From positions 124,001 to 188,000 of the forward strand of contig NZ_RCHC01000004.1 of NCBI RefSeq assembly GCF_003664645.1: DNA of 64,000 nt. The letters are read 5' to 3'. The stretch comes from Acinetobacter chengduensis. GTDB taxonomy: Bacteria; Pseudomonadota; Gammaproteobacteria; Pseudomonadales; Moraxellaceae. Of this stretch, positions 47,812 to 56,770 are shown piece after piece. Both the position numbers and the translations under genes were made by a program. Numbering within the stretch: the first letter of the stretch is position 1; each line of letters opens with the position of its first letter. The notes under the pieces were generated by a model. It did not search any database, had not been told where the DNA came from, and saw only the letters and a program-made list of their open reading frames with translations.

Positions 47812-47950
47812 AGATTAAGCGCTTTTATTCATGATTAGATTTTGTAAAAAATACGAAAGCAGTGGGAATAGATGGAATTTAATTTCTGCACACAGTCTAA
47901 TAATTTTTATTTACATATTTAACAATGACTTAATATATTTTAATTTAAGA

Positions 47951-47967
47951 TTGGCACGATGAATGCT
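47951..47967 (+). promoter_or_regulatory. Sigma-54 promoter of the nitrate transporter-nir-nas operon
   Basis: TTGGCACGATGAATGCT has a perfect TTGGCACG at -24, exact GG-N10-GC spacing and ATGCT at -12. It is the best match of the nine. Transcription would start near 47978, directly before the first leader hairpin. Confidence 0.8.
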
Positions 47968-47979
47968 TGAAGTATAAAT

Positions 47980-48032
47980 GAGTCAAAGACGACTTTAAAA
48001 AATAATTTGTAAGACGGCCAACGATGTCCGTT
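47980..48032 (+). ncRNA. Candidate ANTAR (NasT-binding) leader RNA, two hexaloop hairpins
   Basis: Hairpin P1 (47980-47995) has stem GAGTC/GACTT and loop AAAGAC. Hairpin P2 (48013-48032) has stem GACGG-CC/GT-CCGTT, with one C-T mismatch, and loop AACGAT. Both loops are six bases with A at position 1 and G at position 4, as described for ANTAR target RNAs. They are 17 nt apart. P1 begins within a few nucleotides of the predicted sigma-54 start, and nasT is encoded next door. Confidence 0.75.
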
Positions 48033-48042
48033 CTGATCGTTT

Positions 48043-48063
48043 CTGTTATGTCACACATAACAG
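48043..48063 (+). other. Perfect third hairpin in the leader, without a T run
   Basis: CTGTTATGT pairs with ACATAACAG over 9 bp with a 3-nt loop (CAC). No T run follows, so it is not a normal terminator. It ends about 23 nt before the ribosome site (AGGAG, 48085-48089). Confidence 0.65.
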
Positions 48064-48098
48064 CAACTTGTATACGTTCAGTTCAGGAGTTGGAAGCT

Positions 48099-49448
48099 AT
48101 GTCTTCAAATTTAAATGCTAAAAAAGCAACAAAAATAAGTCTTTTTAATTTTTCGTCAGCAGCAATGCGGGCCTTCCACATGAGTTGGCTCGCATTCTTT
48201 GTTTGCTTTTTTGCTTGGTTTGCCTGTGCACCTTTAATGCCAGTCATTGCAGGCGAATTTCACCTTACCAAAGATCAAATCGCCAATATTAATATTGCCG
48301 CTGTTGCAATCACTATTTTAGTTCGACTGATCGTTGGGCCATTGTGTGATAAATACGGCCCACGGAAAACTTACACAGCATTACTCATCATCGGAAGTAT
48401 TCCAGTCTTTGGTGTGGCATCGGCTAACAGTTATGAATCATTCTTGTTCTTTCGTTTGCTGATTGGGGCAATCGGGGCAAGTTTCGTGATCACCCAATAT
48501 CACACCAGTATTATGTTTGCGCCAAATGTGGTGGGGACAGCCAATGCTGCAACTGCGGGTTGGGGAAATGCAGGTGGTGGTGCAACACAAGCGCTTATGC
48601 CTTTAATGCTCGGTGCACTGGTTATGTTTGGTGTCGAACAAACCATGGGCTGGCGTATCGCGTTAATTGTACCGGGTGTGATGATGCTGATTGTGGGTGC
48701 AATGTATTGGAAATTTACCCAAGACTGCCCACAAGGGAACTTTAAAGAATTACGTCAACAAGGCATTGCAGTCGGTTCAGATAAAAAAGGCGGTGTGGCC
48801 ATTTTAATGCATGCAGCACGTAACTATCGCGTATGGATTTTATTTGGCGCGTATGCTGCTTGCTTTGGTATAGAAATTTTTATTCACAACATTATTGCGC
48901 TGTATTACGTCGACAACTTCCAATTTGGATTAAAAGAAGCCGGCATGGCTGCAGGTATATTTGGTTTATTAGCGCTATTTGCCCGTGCGTTAGGTGGGAT
49001 CATTTCAGACAAAGTGGCGACTAAAAAAGGCTTAGATGGCCGTACCAAAGTGTTATTTACCATGATTCTGCTCGAAGGCTTGTTTTTAATTCTCTTCTCG
49101 CAAATGAGTACGCCAGTATTCGCGATTCTTGCTATGACTGTATTTGCACTATTTACCCACATGGCTTGTGGTGCAACTTATGCCTTGGTGCCATTTATTG
49201 ACCGTGATGCCTTAGGTGGCGTGGCAGGTATTATTGGCGCAGGTGGTAACGTCGGTGCTGTAGCAGCAGGGTTTTTACTCAAAGGTATGTTAGACATTCA
49301 AACCACGCTGATGATGCTCGGTGGCTTGGTGGTGATTGCTGCTAGTTGTGTACTGATGATTCGCTTCTCTGTAGAGCATAAAGAAAAAGAACAGCGTTTA
49401 TTTGAACAAGCTGTGAATGAACGAAATTTAGCTGAAGCTCAAAACTAA
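48099..49448 (+). CDS. Nitrate/nitrite transporter (NarK/NasA MFS family)
   Basis: Inner-membrane carrier of about 449 residues with 12 helices. The nitrate signature AGWGNAGGG is near residue 150 and a second one, GAGGNVGAV, lies near the C-terminal half; the conserved Arg of TM2 is in ILVRLIVGPLCDKYGPRK. I start at ATG (MSSNLNAKK) with AGGAG 9 nt upstream; an earlier ATG at 48024 would lie within the leader hairpins. It is first in the nitrate operon. Gene naming differs between species, so no symbol is given. Confidence 0.9.
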   Translation: MSSNLNAKKATKISLFNFSSAAMRAFHMSWLAFFVCFFAWFACAPLMPVIAGEFHLTKDQIANINIAAVAITILVRLIVGPLCDKYGPRKTYTALLIIGSIPVFGVASANSYESFLFFRLLIGAIGASFVITQYHTSIMFAPNVVGTANAATAGWGNAGGGATQALMPLMLGALVMFGVEQTMGWRIALIVPGVMMLIVGAMYWKFTQDCPQGNFKELRQQGIAVGSDKKGGVAILMHAARNYRVWILFGAYAACFGIEIFIHNIIALYYVDNFQFGLKEAGMAAGIFGLLALFARALGGIISDKVATKKGLDGRTKVLFTMILLEGLFLILFSQMSTPVFAILAMTVFALFTHMACGATYALVPFIDRDALGGVAGIIGAGGNVGAVAAGFLLKGMLDIQTTLMMLGGLVVIAASCVLMIRFSVEHKEKEQRLFEQAVNERNLAEAQN

Positions 49449-49457
49449 TATAAAAAA

Positions 49458-49487
49458 TTTGGCTTTAAACAAGAGGCTTAAGCCAAA
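49458..49487 (+). other. Intercistronic stem-loop before nirB
   Basis: TTTGGCTT pairs with AAGCCAAA around a 14-nt loop. On the plus strand no T run follows, so it probably affects RNA stability rather than termination. Confidence 0.4.
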
Positions 49488-49510
49488 TAAAAAAATTGCG
49501 GAGAAAGAAT

Positions 49511-52057
49511 ATGAAAATCATCATGATTGGTCATGGCATGGTTGGCCACAAGTTTATCGAGTCTGTACTAGAACACGCAGGTGATGAGGTCGAAATCACA
49601 ATTTTGGCAGAAGAGCCACGCTTAGCCTATGACCGTGTACATTTAACAGAATACTTTAGTGGGAAATCCGCCAAAGATTTAACGCTGTGCCGTAGCGACT
49701 TTGCCGATGCACACGGCATAGATTTACGTTTAAATACTAAAGCCGTGGAAATTGATCAACGTCATAAAACAGTGAAGACCAATCACGGTGATATTCTTTA
49801 CTTTGACAAGCTCGTGTTGGCAACTGGCTCTTATGCATTTGTACCCCCCATTCCTGGCAATGAACGAGAAAATTGTTTTGTTTACCGTACCATTGACGAT
49901 TTAGATGCGATTCGTGCTGCGAGTTTAAGTGCTAAAACAGGTGTAGTCATCGGTGGTGGCTTACTCGGTTTAGAAGCAGCCAAAGCACTACGAGACTTAA
50001 GCTTAGAAACCCATGTCGTTGAGTTTGCGCCACGTTTGATGGCGGTGCAAATTGATGATTTAGGTGGCAAAGTTTTACGTACAAAAATTGAAAATCTTGG
50101 GGTAAAAGTTCATACCCAAAAAGCAACTTCTTGTATTGAAGCTGGTTTAAATACTAAACATGTTATGAAATTTGCTGATGGCTCAGCGTTGGAAACTGAC
50201 ATCATTTTATTTTCAGCAGGCATTCGCCCACGTGATGAATTGGCACGTCAGAGTGGTTTATCGATTGGAGAACGTGGTGGCATCAGCATCAATGATTATT
50301 GCCAAACCTCTCATCCAGATATCTATGCCATTGGAGAATGCGCACTTTGGCAAAACAAAATATTTGGTTTAGTCGCACCAGGTTATGACATGGCACGCAT
50401 TGCAGCTAAACACGTTATGGCGCAAAGTTGCACAGAATTTATGGGTGCTGATATGAGCACCAAGTTAAAACTGATGGGTGTTGATGTTGCATCTGTAGGT
50501 GATGCACATGCGATGACACCTAATGCCTTAAGTTATTTTTATGCTGATGAAGCTGCTCAAATCTATAAAAAAATTGTGGTGAATAGCGACAAAACTAAGC
50601 TATTGGGTGCAGTCTTGGTTGGGTGTGCAAAAGAATATAATGATCTACTGCAAATGATGCTCAATGGCTTAGAGGTTCCAGAAAGCCCCGAAAGCCTCAT
50701 TATGCCAGGCTATGTACAATCAGCAGGTAAATCTGGGGGGAGTGGAGTCGATCTACTGCCAGATAGTGCAACCATTTGCTCATGTAACAACGTTTCTAAA
50801 GCAGATATTTGCACAGCAATTGCAGATGGGGCGACTTCTTTAGGTGCACTTAAAAAATGTACAAAAGCAGCAACAGCTTGTGGAGGTTGTGCACCTTTAG
50901 TCACTCAAGTGCTTAAATCAGAATTACAACGTCAAGGCGTAACTGTCAATAACCATATTTGTGAACACTTTGCTTATTCACGCCAAGAGCTATATCACTT
51001 GGTTCGCGTTAATGAAATCAAAACTTTTGATGATTTGATTCAACAACATGGGCACGGTTTAGGCTGTGATATCTGTAAACCAACTGTAGCCAATATTTTG
51101 GCCTCTTGCTGGAATGATTTTGTATTAAAACCGAGTCATGCAGGCCTACAAGACAGTAATGACTATTATCTCGGAAATATTCAAAAAGATGGCTCGTACT
51201 CAGTTGTACCACGTATGGCTGGTGGTGAAGTAACGCCTGACGGTTTAATTGCAGTGGGTCAAATTGCCAAAGAATATGGACTATATACCAAACTCACAGG
51301 TGGTCAGCGTGTCGATATGTTTGGGGCACAAGTGCATCAATTGCCTGAAATTTGGGAAAAATTAATTGCTGCTGGTTTTGAGTCGGGTCACGCCTACGGT
51401 AAATCATTACGTACAGTTAAATCTTGCGTTGGTAGTACGTGGTGTCGTTATGGTGTAGATGATTCTGTCGGCTTAGCCATTTTTCTTGAAAACCGCTACA
51501 AAGGTTTGCGCTCACCACACAAGCTTAAAATGGCAGTTTCTGGGTGTACTCGTGAATGTGCAGAGGCGCAAAGTAAAGACGTAGGCGTAATTGCCACCGA
51601 AAAAGGCTGGAACTTGTATGTATGCGGTAATGGCGGTATGAAACCGCGTCATGCAGAGCTTTTAGCATCGGACTTAGATACGCAAACACTGATCAAATAT
51701 ATTGACCGTTTCTTTATGTTTTACATTCAAACAGCAGACCGTTTACAACGGACATCCGTCTGGCGTGACAACATGGAAGGTGGCCTAGATTATCTTAAAG
51801 ATGTGGTAGTAAATGATTCACTTGGTATTGCCATAGAACTTGAGCGCCGTATGAGCCATGTGGTAGGGACATATCAAGATGAATGGCGTAGCGCAGTCGA
51901 AGATCCAGAAGTGCGTAAACGTTTTGTCACTTTTGTGAATGCAAAAGCCGAACAGCAAAATGATCCGCATATTCAATTTGCATCCGTGCGTGGTCAAATT
52001 CGTCCAAAAAATGAATTGGAACGTGATGCAAACCGAATTCCAGTAGTTGAAGCTTAA
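49511..52057 (+). CDS. nirB: NAD(P)H nitrite reductase, large subunit
   Basis: Assimilatory enzyme of 848 residues that reduces nitrite to ammonium. An N-terminal FAD domain (IGHGMVGHKF) and NAD site (VIGGGLLGLEAAK) come first. Two [2Fe-2S] BFD-like Cys clusters (CSCNNV and CGGC near residues 420-465; CDICKP) follow. The siroheme/[4Fe-4S] domain has CVGSTWC and CTREC (about 640-690). I start at ATG (MKIIMIGHG) with CGGAGAAAG upstream rather than the TTG five codons earlier. It is second in the operon. Confidence 0.94.
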   Translation: MKIIMIGHGMVGHKFIESVLEHAGDEVEITILAEEPRLAYDRVHLTEYFSGKSAKDLTLCRSDFADAHGIDLRLNTKAVEIDQRHKTVKTNHGDILYFDKLVLATGSYAFVPPIPGNERENCFVYRTIDDLDAIRAASLSAKTGVVIGGGLLGLEAAKALRDLSLETHVVEFAPRLMAVQIDDLGGKVLRTKIENLGVKVHTQKATSCIEAGLNTKHVMKFADGSALETDIILFSAGIRPRDELARQSGLSIGERGGISINDYCQTSHPDIYAIGECALWQNKIFGLVAPGYDMARIAAKHVMAQSCTEFMGADMSTKLKLMGVDVASVGDAHAMTPNALSYFYADEAAQIYKKIVVNSDKTKLLGAVLVGCAKEYNDLLQMMLNGLEVPESPESLIMPGYVQSAGKSGGSGVDLLPDSATICSCNNVSKADICTAIADGATSLGALKKCTKAATACGGCAPLVTQVLKSELQRQGVTVNNHICEHFAYSRQELYHLVRVNEIKTFDDLIQQHGHGLGCDICKPTVANILASCWNDFVLKPSHAGLQDSNDYYLGNIQKDGSYSVVPRMAGGEVTPDGLIAVGQIAKEYGLYTKLTGGQRVDMFGAQVHQLPEIWEKLIAAGFESGHAYGKSLRTVKSCVGSTWCRYGVDDSVGLAIFLENRYKGLRSPHKLKMAVSGCTRECAEAQSKDVGVIATEKGWNLYVCGNGGMKPRHAELLASDLDTQTLIKYIDRFFMFYIQTADRLQRTSVWRDNMEGGLDYLKDVVVNDSLGIAIELERRMSHVVGTYQDEWRSAVEDPEVRKRFVTFVNAKAEQQNDPHIQFASVRGQIRPKNELERDANRIPVVEA

Positions 52058-52077
52058 ACAGAATAAGGACAATAAAG

Positions 52078-53688
52078 ATGACGATTTTAAAAGACATGAA
52101 TGAGCTGGACTGGGTTGAAATCTGTGCTTTAGATGACATTACGCCAAATACAGGAGTTGGCGCGCTGATTGAAAATCAGCAAATTGCTATTTTTCGCGTG
52201 GGGGAAGAAAAGCGGGTTTATGCACTGAGCAATCAAGATCCGTTTAGCCAAGCCTATGTGATGTCACGCGGGATTATTGGCGATTTACAAGGTGAGCGGG
52301 TTGTCGCATCACCTATTTACAAACAGCATTTTAGCCTTGCGACTGGGCGTTGCCTAGAAGATAAAAACCACAAACTCTTGGTTTTTCCAAGCAAAATTGA
52401 AAATGGTCGAGTACTGATCAGTCCGACAGCACAGAAAACCTATATTACCAATAATGCGCCATCCTCTGAGCTAATGAAATTGGTTTTGGTGGGCAACGGT
52501 TTAGCAGGTATGCGTTGCTTAGAAGATTTACTAGACATGGCACCTGAACGCTATGAAATTACCGTCATTGGTGAAGAACCGTGGGGCAATTACAACCGCA
52601 TTATGCTTTCCCCTGTATTGTCTGGCGATAAAACCATTGAAGACATCATGTTGCACTCACATGCTTGGTATCAAGATAAAAATATCCGTTTTGTTGCTGG
52701 CGATGCAGCTGTTCGCATAGACCGTCCACGTAAACAGGTATACACAGCAAAAGGCGTAGTAATTGATTATGACCGCCTGATTTTAGCTACCGGCTCGAAA
52801 CCCTTTATTCCGCCAATTTCAGGCGCAGACTTAAAAGGTGTGCTGAGTTTTCGTGATATTTATGATGTCAACAGCATGCTGGACTATTGTAAATCTAAGA
52901 AAAATGCGGTGGTGATTGGCGGTGGATTATTAGGTCTAGAGGCTGCATACGGTCTTAAACAACGAGGCATGAATGTCACGGTTTTGCATTTGATGGATCG
53001 TATTATGGACCGCCAACTGGATAAAAAAGCCAGTCTGATGTTAAAAAATGCGATTGAGCAAAAAGGCATCACAATTTTAACAGGAGCCAATACCCAAGAA
53101 TTGATTGGCGAAGATGGTCATGTGAAACAACTTCGTTTGCAAGATGGCACTGTTTTAGATGCTGATCTTGTCGTTTTTGCCGTTGGTATTCGGCCCAATA
53201 TTGCACTGGCACAAAGTGCAGGCCTACGCTGTGGTCATGGCGTAATGGTCAACGATACCATGCAAACATTTGATCCGAGTATATATGCTGTGGGCGAATG
53301 TATTGAACACCGTAATCAAACCTTCGGTCTTGTTGAACCGCTTTGGGGACAGGCTTTCATTTGTGCATCGCATTTGGCGGAACATGGCAGTTTGACCTTT
53401 AAAGCCCCGACAGTGCCTACCCAGTTAAAAGTCAGTGGCTGTGATGTTTTTTCTGCGGGTAATTTTGAACCACAAGATGATTTTGAAGACATTATTTTAA
53501 ATGATGAAAAACGTCAGATTTATAAACGCATTATTATTCAAAAAGACAGAGTAATAGGTGCGGTGCTATTTGGTGATACAGAAGATGGCGCTTGGTATGC
53601 AGAATTAATTTCAGATCAAACATCTATTTCGACTATTCGAAACAAACTACTGTTTGGTAAAGATTTTGCATTAAAAAAAGCAGGCTAA
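52078..53688 (+). CDS. NirD-like domain fused to an FAD/NAD(P) oxidoreductase
   Basis: A two-part protein of 536 residues. Residues 1-118 are a Rieske-fold NirD domain lacking the CxH and CxxH ligands (NQDP and PIYKQHF stand in their places), as in NirD small subunits that carry no cluster. From about 135 on it is a full FAD/NAD(P) reductase like the N-terminal part of NirB or Klebsiella NasC (GNGLAG 139-144, LATGSKPFIPP, GGGLLG 281-286). NirD would serve nitrite reductase, and the reductase part could feed electrons to nitrate reductase, for which no separate reductase gene is present. Confidence 0.82.
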   Translation: MTILKDMNELDWVEICALDDITPNTGVGALIENQQIAIFRVGEEKRVYALSNQDPFSQAYVMSRGIIGDLQGERVVASPIYKQHFSLATGRCLEDKNHKLLVFPSKIENGRVLISPTAQKTYITNNAPSSELMKLVLVGNGLAGMRCLEDLLDMAPERYEITVIGEEPWGNYNRIMLSPVLSGDKTIEDIMLHSHAWYQDKNIRFVAGDAAVRIDRPRKQVYTAKGVVIDYDRLILATGSKPFIPPISGADLKGVLSFRDIYDVNSMLDYCKSKKNAVVIGGGLLGLEAAYGLKQRGMNVTVLHLMDRIMDRQLDKKASLMLKNAIEQKGITILTGANTQELIGEDGHVKQLRLQDGTVLDADLVVFAVGIRPNIALAQSAGLRCGHGVMVNDTMQTFDPSIYAVGECIEHRNQTFGLVEPLWGQAFICASHLAEHGSLTFKAPTVPTQLKVSGCDVFSAGNFEPQDDFEDIILNDEKRQIYKRIIIQKDRVIGAVLFGDTEDGAWYAELISDQTSISTIRNKLLFGKDFALKKAG

Positions 53689-53729
53689 AAATAATGAAAG
53701 TTTTAATGTAAAAAACATGATACGCGGAA

Positions 53730-53861
53730 ATGTCATCCACAACGGTTCAAGACAGCACAAATATTGATAAATATGCTTATGCAATCAATAAGTTAGAACA
53801 CATGAGTGAACGAGTTTTGTGTATGAAATGGTTTTACCTACTTTTCCAGAAAGAAAAGTAG
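53730..53861 (+). other. Short open frame of 43 codons in the nitrite-nitrate reductase gap
   Basis: An ATG frame (MSSTTVQDSTNIDKYAYAIN, then KLEHMSERVL) ends inside the following hairpin. It has no good ribosome site and no known relative in my memory. It may be a gene remnant, a small protein or chance. The gap of about 295 nt is long for the inside of this operon. Confidence 0.22.
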
Positions 53862-53862
53862 G
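53837..53862. repeat. Perfect 10-bp hairpin before the nitrate reductase gene
   Basis: CCTACTTTTC and GAAAAGTAGG pair fully around CAGAAA. No T run follows. Hairpins of this kind resemble short repeats I associate with Acinetobacter intergenic DNA, which was not tested here. Confidence 0.55.
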
Positions 53863-53983
53863 CCGAACTGAAGGTTAATGATGGCAAATCAAGCGTCTTA
53901 AAAAGCCCCGCGAAGAACACGACGCAGAAGTATTTTAGATGAATCGAATTGAAAAGGTTCAGAGTATAAGGAGCATAGCAGAC

Positions 53984-56770
53984 GTGAATAGTATTCCAAT
54001 AGTGGAACTGCATAGCTCCACAGAAAATGAAATAAAAACCACACAAACGACCTGCCCATATTGCGGCGTAGGTTGCGGTGTCAGTGCAACAGTTGAATAT
54101 ACAGCCACAGGGCAAAAAGTTTCTGTCACTGGAGACGTAAATCATCCTTCTAATTATGGGAGATTATGTATTAAGGGGAGTAATTTAGCCGATACGCTGG
54201 GTTTAGAAACTCGTGTATTAGAGCCAATGCTGGGTCGTCAAACATTGGGGACGCGACAGGCTACTGATTGGAATACAGCAACAACCTTGATCGCAGACAA
54301 ATTTCAGCAATGTATAGATCAATACGGACGCGACAGTATTGCCTTTTACGTGTCTGGGCAACTGTTAACAGAAGATTACTATGCGGTGAATAAATTCGTA
54401 AAAGGCTATTTAGGCACAGCCAATATAGATACCAACTCACGCCTTTGCATGTCGTCTGCCGTGGCTGCGCACAAGCGTGCTTTTGGTGAAGATTTGGTTC
54501 CAGCCAGTTATGAAGACTTTGAACATGCCGAAATGGTGGTCTTAGTTGGCTCCAATACTGCATGGTGCCATCCTGTGCTATATCAGCGCATTATGAAAGC
54601 CAAAGAAGATCGTGATGTGTTTGTGGTGGTCATTGATCCGCGTTTTACCAGTACCTGTGAAACAGCAGATTTGCACTTACCTATTTTACCCGGCCAAGAT
54701 GTCGCACTTTTTAATGGTTTATTGCAGTACCTTGTCAAAAATAACTATAGTGATTTAGATTTTATAGCGAATTATACAGAAGGTCTGGTTCAAGCATTAG
54801 AGCAAACTGAAACCGAAGCTTCTATCACGGCGGTTTCCCAGCGAACGGGTATTTCCTTAGAAAAATTGCAGCAGTTTTTTGAAAAATTTTCTCAAACTCA
54901 AAAAGTTATGACGCTATTTTCTATGGGGGTTAATCAGTCTTCACAAGGCGTAGATAAAGCCAACAGTATTATTAACTGCCATTTGTTGACCGGAAAAATA
55001 GGAAAATTAGGCGCAGCGCCATTTTCTATGACAGGTCAACCCAATGCAATGGGTGGCCGTGAGGTAGGTGGTTTAGCCAATATGTTGGCAGCACACTTAG
55101 ATTTAGACAACACTGCACATCAAGCTTTAGTGCAAGGCTTCTGGCAAAGTCCATACATTGCCAATCAAGCAGGATTGAAAGCAGTCGATCTTTTTCAGGC
55201 TGTAGAAAGTGGAAAAATTAAAGCCATTTGGATTATGGCCACTAATCCTGTTGTAAGCTTGCCCGATGCAGATCAAGTCAAACGTGCCTTAGAAAAGTGT
55301 GAATTTGTTGTAGTCTCTGATATTTGTAAGGACACTGATACAACAGTGTATGCAGATGTACTTTTACCAGCATTAGGTTGGGGTGAAAAAGACGGTACAG
55401 TGACCAATTCTGAGCGCCGTATATCACGCCAAACTGCATTTTTAGATGCACCAGCAGGAGCAAAAGCAGATTGGTGGTCTATTACTCAAGTGGCACAAAA
55501 GATGGGCTACGCAGGTTTTGACTATAGCAATAGCTATGACATATTTATCGAACATGCGAAATTATCTGCCTATCAAAATATACCTTTAGATCAACGTGAT
55601 TCAGCTCAGCATTTTCGCTACTTTAACTTGCAGGGCTTATGCGAGTTAAGTTTAAAAGATTACAACAATTTAGCGCCAACACAGTGGCCAGTCTGGCAAC
55701 AAGGCCAAACAGCTGATGTTGTTAGCCGTTTATTTTCTAATGGACAATTCAGCCATGCAAGCGCAAAAGCTAAATTCATCGCTACAGTAGCAAAAAATCC
55801 TATAAATAGAGTCTCTGCTGAATATCCACTGATTTTAAATACAGGCCGTATACGTGACCAATGGCACACCATGAGCCGTACAGGATTATCTGCAAATTTA
55901 AGTACCCATCGGGCCGAACCTTACTGCGAAATTCATCCACAAGATGCGCTTAAGTTTGGTATCAAAGATGGTGAGCTGATGGAGGTTAAATCGAAATGGG
56001 GCGGATGTATTTTACGTGCTAACCTGAGTAACAATATTCGTCGCGGTCAGATTTTTGCACCTATTCATTGGAATGATCAAGTGGCATCGGATGCACGTAT
56101 TGGTAAATTGGTAAACCCTGTAGTGGATGCAATTTCGGGCGAGCCTGAATTTAAACATACGCCAGTATGTATACAACCATTTTATACCCAATGGCAAGGC
56201 GTGCTGTATGTGCGAGAGGGATTTGAGCACCTCGTTCAAGTCAGCGTTCAAAATATGGTCTGGTGGACCAAAATAAAAACTGCAAAAGCCGTGCGCTATG
56301 AATTGGCAGACCGCAAAACACTGAGTGCTACAGTGCAACATATTAAGGCACTTTTACCGTTTACTGATGAAAATTATGAATGGTTAAACCTTGAAGATCC
56401 GACTGCTCACCTCAGCCATCATGTAATTTTAAAAGATGGACTACTTATTGCTAGTCTTTATATCGCACCCAAAGTTTTATTGCCTGATCGTGATTGGGTT
56501 TCAGGCTTATTTAAGCGTAAACGTTTAAGTGCATTGCACCGTAAAGCACTTCTTGCAGGTTCAGCAATCTCTTCGAGTAATAGTGAAGGGCCTTTGGTGT
56601 GTAGCTGTTTTAAGGTTGGTAAAAACCGCATTGTTGCAACCATTAAAGAGAAAAAATTGAGCCACGAAAAACAAGTCACTGCTTGTTTAAAAGCGGGCGG
56701 AAATTGTGGTTCGTGTTTAGCAGAAATTCGTGGGCTGATTAAGTCCTGTCAAACGGAGTATGCAGAATGA
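53984..56770 (+). CDS. Assimilatory nitrate reductase, catalytic subunit
   Basis: Molybdopterin oxidoreductase of about 928 residues that reduces nitrate to nitrite. The N-terminal [4Fe-4S] Cys set is CPYCGVGC followed by GRLCIKG. The bis-MGD domains follow, with SRLCMSSAV, the LTGKIGKLGAAPFSMTGQPN region and a C-terminal NTGRIRDQWHTMSRTG. A BFD-type [2Fe-2S] cluster (CSC and CGSC) ends the chain, as in the NasA/NasC class. I start at GTG with AAGGAG 10 nt upstream; an in-frame ATG at 53939 would add 15 residues and cannot be excluded. Confidence 0.93.
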   Translation: MNSIPIVELHSSTENEIKTTQTTCPYCGVGCGVSATVEYTATGQKVSVTGDVNHPSNYGRLCIKGSNLADTLGLETRVLEPMLGRQTLGTRQATDWNTATTLIADKFQQCIDQYGRDSIAFYVSGQLLTEDYYAVNKFVKGYLGTANIDTNSRLCMSSAVAAHKRAFGEDLVPASYEDFEHAEMVVLVGSNTAWCHPVLYQRIMKAKEDRDVFVVVIDPRFTSTCETADLHLPILPGQDVALFNGLLQYLVKNNYSDLDFIANYTEGLVQALEQTETEASITAVSQRTGISLEKLQQFFEKFSQTQKVMTLFSMGVNQSSQGVDKANSIINCHLLTGKIGKLGAAPFSMTGQPNAMGGREVGGLANMLAAHLDLDNTAHQALVQGFWQSPYIANQAGLKAVDLFQAVESGKIKAIWIMATNPVVSLPDADQVKRALEKCEFVVVSDICKDTDTTVYADVLLPALGWGEKDGTVTNSERRISRQTAFLDAPAGAKADWWSITQVAQKMGYAGFDYSNSYDIFIEHAKLSAYQNIPLDQRDSAQHFRYFNLQGLCELSLKDYNNLAPTQWPVWQQGQTADVVSRLFSNGQFSHASAKAKFIATVAKNPINRVSAEYPLILNTGRIRDQWHTMSRTGLSANLSTHRAEPYCEIHPQDALKFGIKDGELMEVKSKWGGCILRANLSNNIRRGQIFAPIHWNDQVASDARIGKLVNPVVDAISGEPEFKHTPVCIQPFYTQWQGVLYVREGFEHLVQVSVQNMVWWTKIKTAKAVRYELADRKTLSATVQHIKALLPFTDENYEWLNLEDPTAHLSHHVILKDGLLIASLYIAPKVLLPDRDWVSGLFKRKRLSALHRKALLAGSAISSSNSEGPLVCSCFKVGKNRIVATIKEKKLSHEKQVTACLKAGGNCGSCLAEIRGLIKSCQTEYAE

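Noticed and set aside
48024..48098. Upstream in-frame ATG as start of the nitrate transporter
   Set aside because: It would translate through the second and third leader hairpins and has no Shine-Dalgarno sequence; the ATG at 48099 has AGGAG at proper distance.
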